The position numbers and the translations under genes are program-made. From Verrucomicrobiota bacterium (GTDB taxonomy: Bacteria; Verrucomicrobiota; Verrucomicrobiia; Opitutales; Intestinicryptomonadaceae), in the NCBI GenBank assembly GCA_023450935.1, contig JAEXGH010000032.1, positions 1-64,000 of the forward strand: a DNA stretch of 64,000 bases, read 5' to 3'. Below, one piece after another: positions 61,091-64,000 of this stretch; positions within the stretch are counted from its first letter, which is position 1, and each line of letters starts with the position of its first letter. Under the pieces are notes generated by a model that saw only the letters and a list, made by a program, of their open reading frames with translations, was not told the origin of the DNA and searched no databases.

Positions 61091-63469
61091 CTACTTTGAT
61101 GGCAATGAAGTCGGGTCTTTGAATTTTTTGTCGTTTTCTACCGCATGCCTTGCGGCTTTTTCCAATTTACAAAGAGAGTTGAACCGCGCCTGCAAACGCT
61201 CCGTTTTTTGCGTGGGAACAAAGCCCTCCATGTCGGGTCGCGGCGACTTTTTCAGTCTTTCGGCTCCCGTTTTTATTATCCGCAAAGCGCGCGCGTATTC
61301 GGGCGAATTTTTGTCCAACTTTTGCAGAATCTCCGAAGTTTCGGGCCGGTCGAACGAAACAAGTTCGTTTTTGTAGTAGACAAGGTTTATTATATGTCTC
61401 GCATTTTTTGCCGCGATTTGGACGCCACACAACTTCTCCAATTCGGCAAGCTCGGCACGAGTAATGGGGCTTCGCCCCGCGGGATTGTCGGGGAAGTTGG
61501 AGTCATCGACATCGTAATATGGCGCGTTAAGGTCAATCCAAGCAACAAGCGTTTTGTATTCTTCGTCCGAAAGGCGAATCCCCTTGTGTTTTCGGTCGAT
61601 TACTTTTACAAGCGGCGAATATTTTGCGCCCCAAGTATTGGCTTGCACAACGGCGTTGCCCGCTGCTCCTATTACGTTGACGTATTTTTTCGAATGCAGT
61701 TCAGTGTAGGAACGGTTGAACACAAGCCCCCTATCGCGCGCGAGGACGAGCTTTGCGCCAGCCTTTTTGCCGATATCGTGGCAGGCTACGCAGTATTTGT
61801 CGAAAATCGGCTGGATTTGCCTTGCGTATGAAAACAGCTTTCCGCAATGGGCGAACGATTTTATTTTTGCGGGCGGCTTGCGCAACGCCGCGGAAAAGCC
61901 TTTGAGTGAAACGGGCGGCGGCGACTTGCGCGACTCGTGGCAGCCAGAACACGACACAATTTCCGATGGCATGGCAGAAAGTCCGCTGCGCATTGACTGC
62001 AGCATTTTCATATCCCTGTCCAACGCCTGCAGATAGATGAATTTCCCGCTCGGAATTTCGAAATACGCCGAGCCGTCCTCTTCCACAGGAACGACACCGT
62101 AGACTATTTTGTTGTCGAAATCGTGGTAGTTCATGGCGGGTGCCTGCTGTCCCTGCGCCTCCCACGCGCCCGCCGTCCAGTTGATTTTCGGCGGATTCTC
62201 TATGACGCGCAAAAACTTTATATCTCCTTTTTTAACGCCCTTTAAATGTGTTCCCTCGTAAACATCGCTCACGTAGACAGTGGCGGCCGATTTTGTCAAA
62301 TCGCATTGCGACGGCAGGACGGCGGGCTTTTTGCGCGGCTTGACGAGTTTGAAATTGAACAGACCAAGTCCGCTTTTCGATTTTGCAACAACAGTTTCCG
62401 CACCCGTGCGCAAATCGACCAGCTCCAAAACGGTCTGGCGGCTTTTCTCTGCAATTTGGCGCGAAACGGCAGCGGTATTTTCGTCGAAAACCGACGGATA
62501 TTGAAACTTGAGGCGAACGCTTTTCATTGAGTCGCTCCATTTGTCGGGAAAGTCAACCAATTTGATGGCGTATTCGGGAAAAATCTTCACGACGCTGTGT
62601 TTGCCCTCTACGTCAATGTTTCTGTCTATTACCGCAAGCGCGCCCCACGGCTTGTCGTGGCACGAGCCGAGAATTGCAAGCACCCTTCCTCCGCCCAAAT
62701 CCACCCCGTCAAGGGCTGCGTTGTTTGTTTCCTGCCCCCAGTATAGCGCGTGGCGCGTGCCGTCCGGATTGCATGTCCACAAACCCTGCGCGCCCGAAAA
62801 ATTCCTGTCAACATACTCCCAGCGCGTGTAAAGAATGCGCCCGTCCTCCATTACCGACGCCCCGTTTTCAAACTCAATGGAATTGCCTATCTGGACTATG
62901 TTGAAGCCGTCTTTATCGCATTTGTATAAATTGCACATTATATGCCGGTTGCATGCGCAATACTTAGACGCGCGCGTAGAAGAAAACACTATTTCGCCGC
63001 TCGGCAGATATGCGGGATTGATGTCGCTTACGTCCTCCAAAAACGTGAGTTGTCTGATTTTCTTTGTGGCTACATCGTATTCGTAGAGTTTGAAACTGTC
63101 GTCGAAATTCTTTCTCATCGAAAAAACTATTTTATCGCCGTCGAATGAAACGCTCGGATCGCGGACGATTCCGTCCGGCAGATAGACGGGGACTTCGACG
63201 CTTTTTACTGCCCCTTCTGAGTCGAATTCCGCCAAGACGAGCGAAGACTTCCCCGCGCAAAGCCGCCATCTATCCTCATTGAATTCGCCTTTTTGGAACA
63301 TAGTCTCGCTATTGTGGTGGCTGGAGGCGTATTGAAGATGCGAGACAAACACGATTTTTTTGTTCGCCAATTTTTCAGTTTTGTAAAATTCGAAATCGCC
63401 CGCGTTATCCGATTGTGCCTCCGCGAACGCGGCGGCAAAAAAGAGCAAGAAAACCAAAAACTTTTTCAT
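61091..63469 (-). CDS. Secreted HzsA-like protein with two CxxCH motifs (second copy)
   Basis: 792 residues with a signal peptide (MKKFLVFLLFFAAAFAEA). Propeller-type repeats (SVSFDGDKIVFSMRKNFDDS, SDINPAYLPSGEIVFSSTRA, GASVMEDGRILYTRWEYVDR) precede CSGCH (about 506) and CVACH (about 558). The end (residues 680-792) is charged and helical. It is the same architecture as 18531-21212. It lies upstream of the BMC operon on the same strand, with 215 nt between, and shares the TTCAAGAAAA element in its 5' region. Biochemical role unknown. Confidence 0.8.
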   Translation of the reverse strand: MKKFLVFLLFFAAAFAEAQSDNAGDFEFYKTEKLANKKIVFVSHLQYASSHHNSETMFQKGEFNEDRWRLCAGKSSLVLAEFDSEGAVKSVEVPVYLPDGIVRDPSVSFDGDKIVFSMRKNFDDSFKLYEYDVATKKIRQLTFLEDVSDINPAYLPSGEIVFSSTRASKYCACNRHIMCNLYKCDKDGFNIVQIGNSIEFENGASVMEDGRILYTRWEYVDRNFSGAQGLWTCNPDGTRHALYWGQETNNAALDGVDLGGGRVLAILGSCHDKPWGALAVIDRNIDVEGKHSVVKIFPEYAIKLVDFPDKWSDSMKSVRLKFQYPSVFDENTAAVSRQIAEKSRQTVLELVDLRTGAETVVAKSKSGLGLFNFKLVKPRKKPAVLPSQCDLTKSAATVYVSDVYEGTHLKGVKKGDIKFLRVIENPPKINWTAGAWEAQGQQAPAMNYHDFDNKIVYGVVPVEEDGSAYFEIPSGKFIYLQALDRDMKMLQSMRSGLSAMPSEIVSCSGCHESRKSPPPVSLKGFSAALRKPPAKIKSFAHCGKLFSYARQIQPIFDKYCVACHDIGKKAGAKLVLARDRGLVFNRSYTELHSKKYVNVIGAAGNAVVQANTWGAKYSPLVKVIDRKHKGIRLSDEEYKTLVAWIDLNAPYYDVDDSNFPDNPAGRSPITRAELAELEKLCGVQIAAKNARHIINLVYYKNELVSFDRPETSEILQKLDKNSPEYARALRIIKTGAERLKKSPRPDMEGFVPTQKTERLQARFNSLCKLEKAARHAVENDKKFKDPTSLPSK

Positions 63470-63478
63470 ATATGAAGA

Positions 63479-63506
63479 ACATTATTGAAGTGTTTTAATT
63501 CTTCAA
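63479..63506 (-). promoter_or_regulatory. Candidate promoter of the second HzsA-like gene
   Basis: On the minus strand TTGAAG, 16-nt spacer, TAATGT. The -35 box lies inside a TTTTCTTGAA copy, so a regulator bound there could block or recruit polymerase. Confidence 0.4.
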
Positions 63507-63566
63507 GAAAAAACGCAAAAAAAGCGCAATATGTCGGTTTTGCAAGTTGCCAAATGCCGTAAACTG

Positions 63567-64000
63567 CTACGAATTTTGCGAAAATTTCCAGTCAATCAAG
63601 GTTGCCTGCGGAATTTTGCGCCTATTCCATCTGTTCCAGCCGAGTTTGATTGCCAAGTCAATGGGAGTGTCCATCGGCGGGGGTCTGTCTCTCATTCTCC
63701 ACGCTACGGCGTTGAGCCAGCCGCCGTTTGAAAGCGGAATCACGAAACGGTAGTTTTGCCCCGTCCCGAACGGTTCGGGCTCCTTTAAAAGGCGTATGCT
63801 TTTGAGCGCGAAAATCGGCTCTTTGTTGCCCTCTCCGAATGGGTGGAGAAGCTCCAACTCATCGAGAAGTTCAAGCCCCACATCGCCCGTATCGAGCGTG
63901 AGGCTGATTTTTACCTTCGGGGAGAAGTCGAAGCTTACTCCGTATTTTTCGGAAATCGTTGCGGAAAGGCGTTCCCTGAATTCGTCGATTTTCCCCTCCT
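63567..64000 (-). CDS. recJ: RecJ single-strand exonuclease, C-terminal part (runs off right edge)
   Basis: The frame is open to the window edge; about 144 C-terminal residues are visible. LLDELELLHPFGEGNKEPIF is the RecJ C-terminal (OB-fold side) hallmark. NYRFVIPLSNGGWLNAVAWR and PIDLAIKLGWNRWNRRKIPQ, near the end, fit the RecJ OB domain. The DHH/DHHA1 catalytic domains lie outside. Role: 5'-3' ssDNA degradation in repair and recombination. Confidence 0.87.
   Translation of the reverse strand, partial: EGKIDEFRERLSATISEKYGVSFDFSPKVKISLTLDTGDVGLELLDELELLHPFGEGNKEPIFALKSIRLLKEPEPFGTGQNYRFVIPLSNGGWLNAVAWRMRDRPPPMDTPIDLAIKLGWNRWNRRKIPQATLIDWKFSQNS

Noticed and set aside
1..64000. CRISPR array, tRNA or rRNA genes
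   Set aside because: No regularly spaced repeats, no cloverleaf with TTCGA-type loop and no rRNA-like block was seen on reading either strand; short tRNAs could be missed by eye.

Overview
The window reads as chromosome of a Gram-negative, saccharolytic bacterium of the PVC superphylum, most likely a gut-type Verrucomicrobiota or Lentisphaerota relative. The grounds are a PVC-style bacterial microcompartment (BMC) locus, ADP-heptose/LPS genes, outer-membrane and lipoprotein signals, several secreted glycoside hydrolases, and two hydrazine-synthase-alpha-like secreted proteins with CxxCH motifs. The lineage is inferred from gene content only. No rRNA, tRNA or CRISPR array was recognised.

Left part (1-7.2 kb, minus strand): a likely operon of outer-membrane porin, TRAP transporter (P, Q, M) and the start of ethanolamine ammonia-lyase large subunit EutB, which runs off the left edge. 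A near-perfect sigma-54 (-24/-12) site precedes it. Next come a sugar MFS permease, gmhA and a ROK kinase. 7.4-17.6 kb is an LPS region: MsbA-like exporter, two GT9 transferases with cysteine-rich tails, the ADP-L-glycero-D-manno-heptose pathway (separate rfaE1 and rfaE2, gmhB, hldD; gmhA lies just upstream), and a trio of APH-like kinase, nucleotidyltransferase-HAD fusion and WavE-like protein that may add a phospho-linked decoration.

17.6-31.5 kb is catabolic and secretory: IclR regulator, an HzsA-like multi-domain protein with a beta-propeller lipoprotein, a PIG-L deacetylase, a META-domain lipoprotein, divergent GH92 alpha-mannosidase and GH2 beta-mannosidase around an operator-rich intergenic region, a SIMPL protein, an AraC regulator and a decayed gene. 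31.5-36.8 kb is a low-GC mosaic of broken genes. It holds an HTH protein, an acyl-ACP thioesterase cut into two oppositely oriented pieces, fragments of unknown surface and membrane proteins, a triheme cytochrome c peroxidase and a truncated SH3/BatE-like gene. It looks like a recombination scar, an integrated foreign block or an assembly chimera.

36.9-54.5 kb is mixed housekeeping and secreted functions: two metallophosphoesterases, a tiny AURKAIP1/COX24-type ribosomal protein, patatin, an ABC-F ATPase, a GH10 xylanase, TsaE, an aminotransferase, a SNF2 helicase, glycogen synthase, a PfkB kinase, QueA and a HAD phosphatase. A partial duplication between the xylanase and a phosphoesterase fuses the 3' ends of tsaE and of the ABC-F gene.

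54.5-60.9 kb (minus strand) is a compact BMC operon: PduL, three BMC-H shell proteins, acetate kinase, three BMC-P pentamers, CoA-acylating aldehyde dehydrogenase and a class II sugar-phosphate aldolase. Together these suit cleavage of fuculose/rhamnulose-1-phosphate to lactaldehyde inside a shell, oxidation to an acyl-CoA, then acyl-phosphate and ATP. A second HzsA-like protein and the C-terminal part of RecJ close the window.
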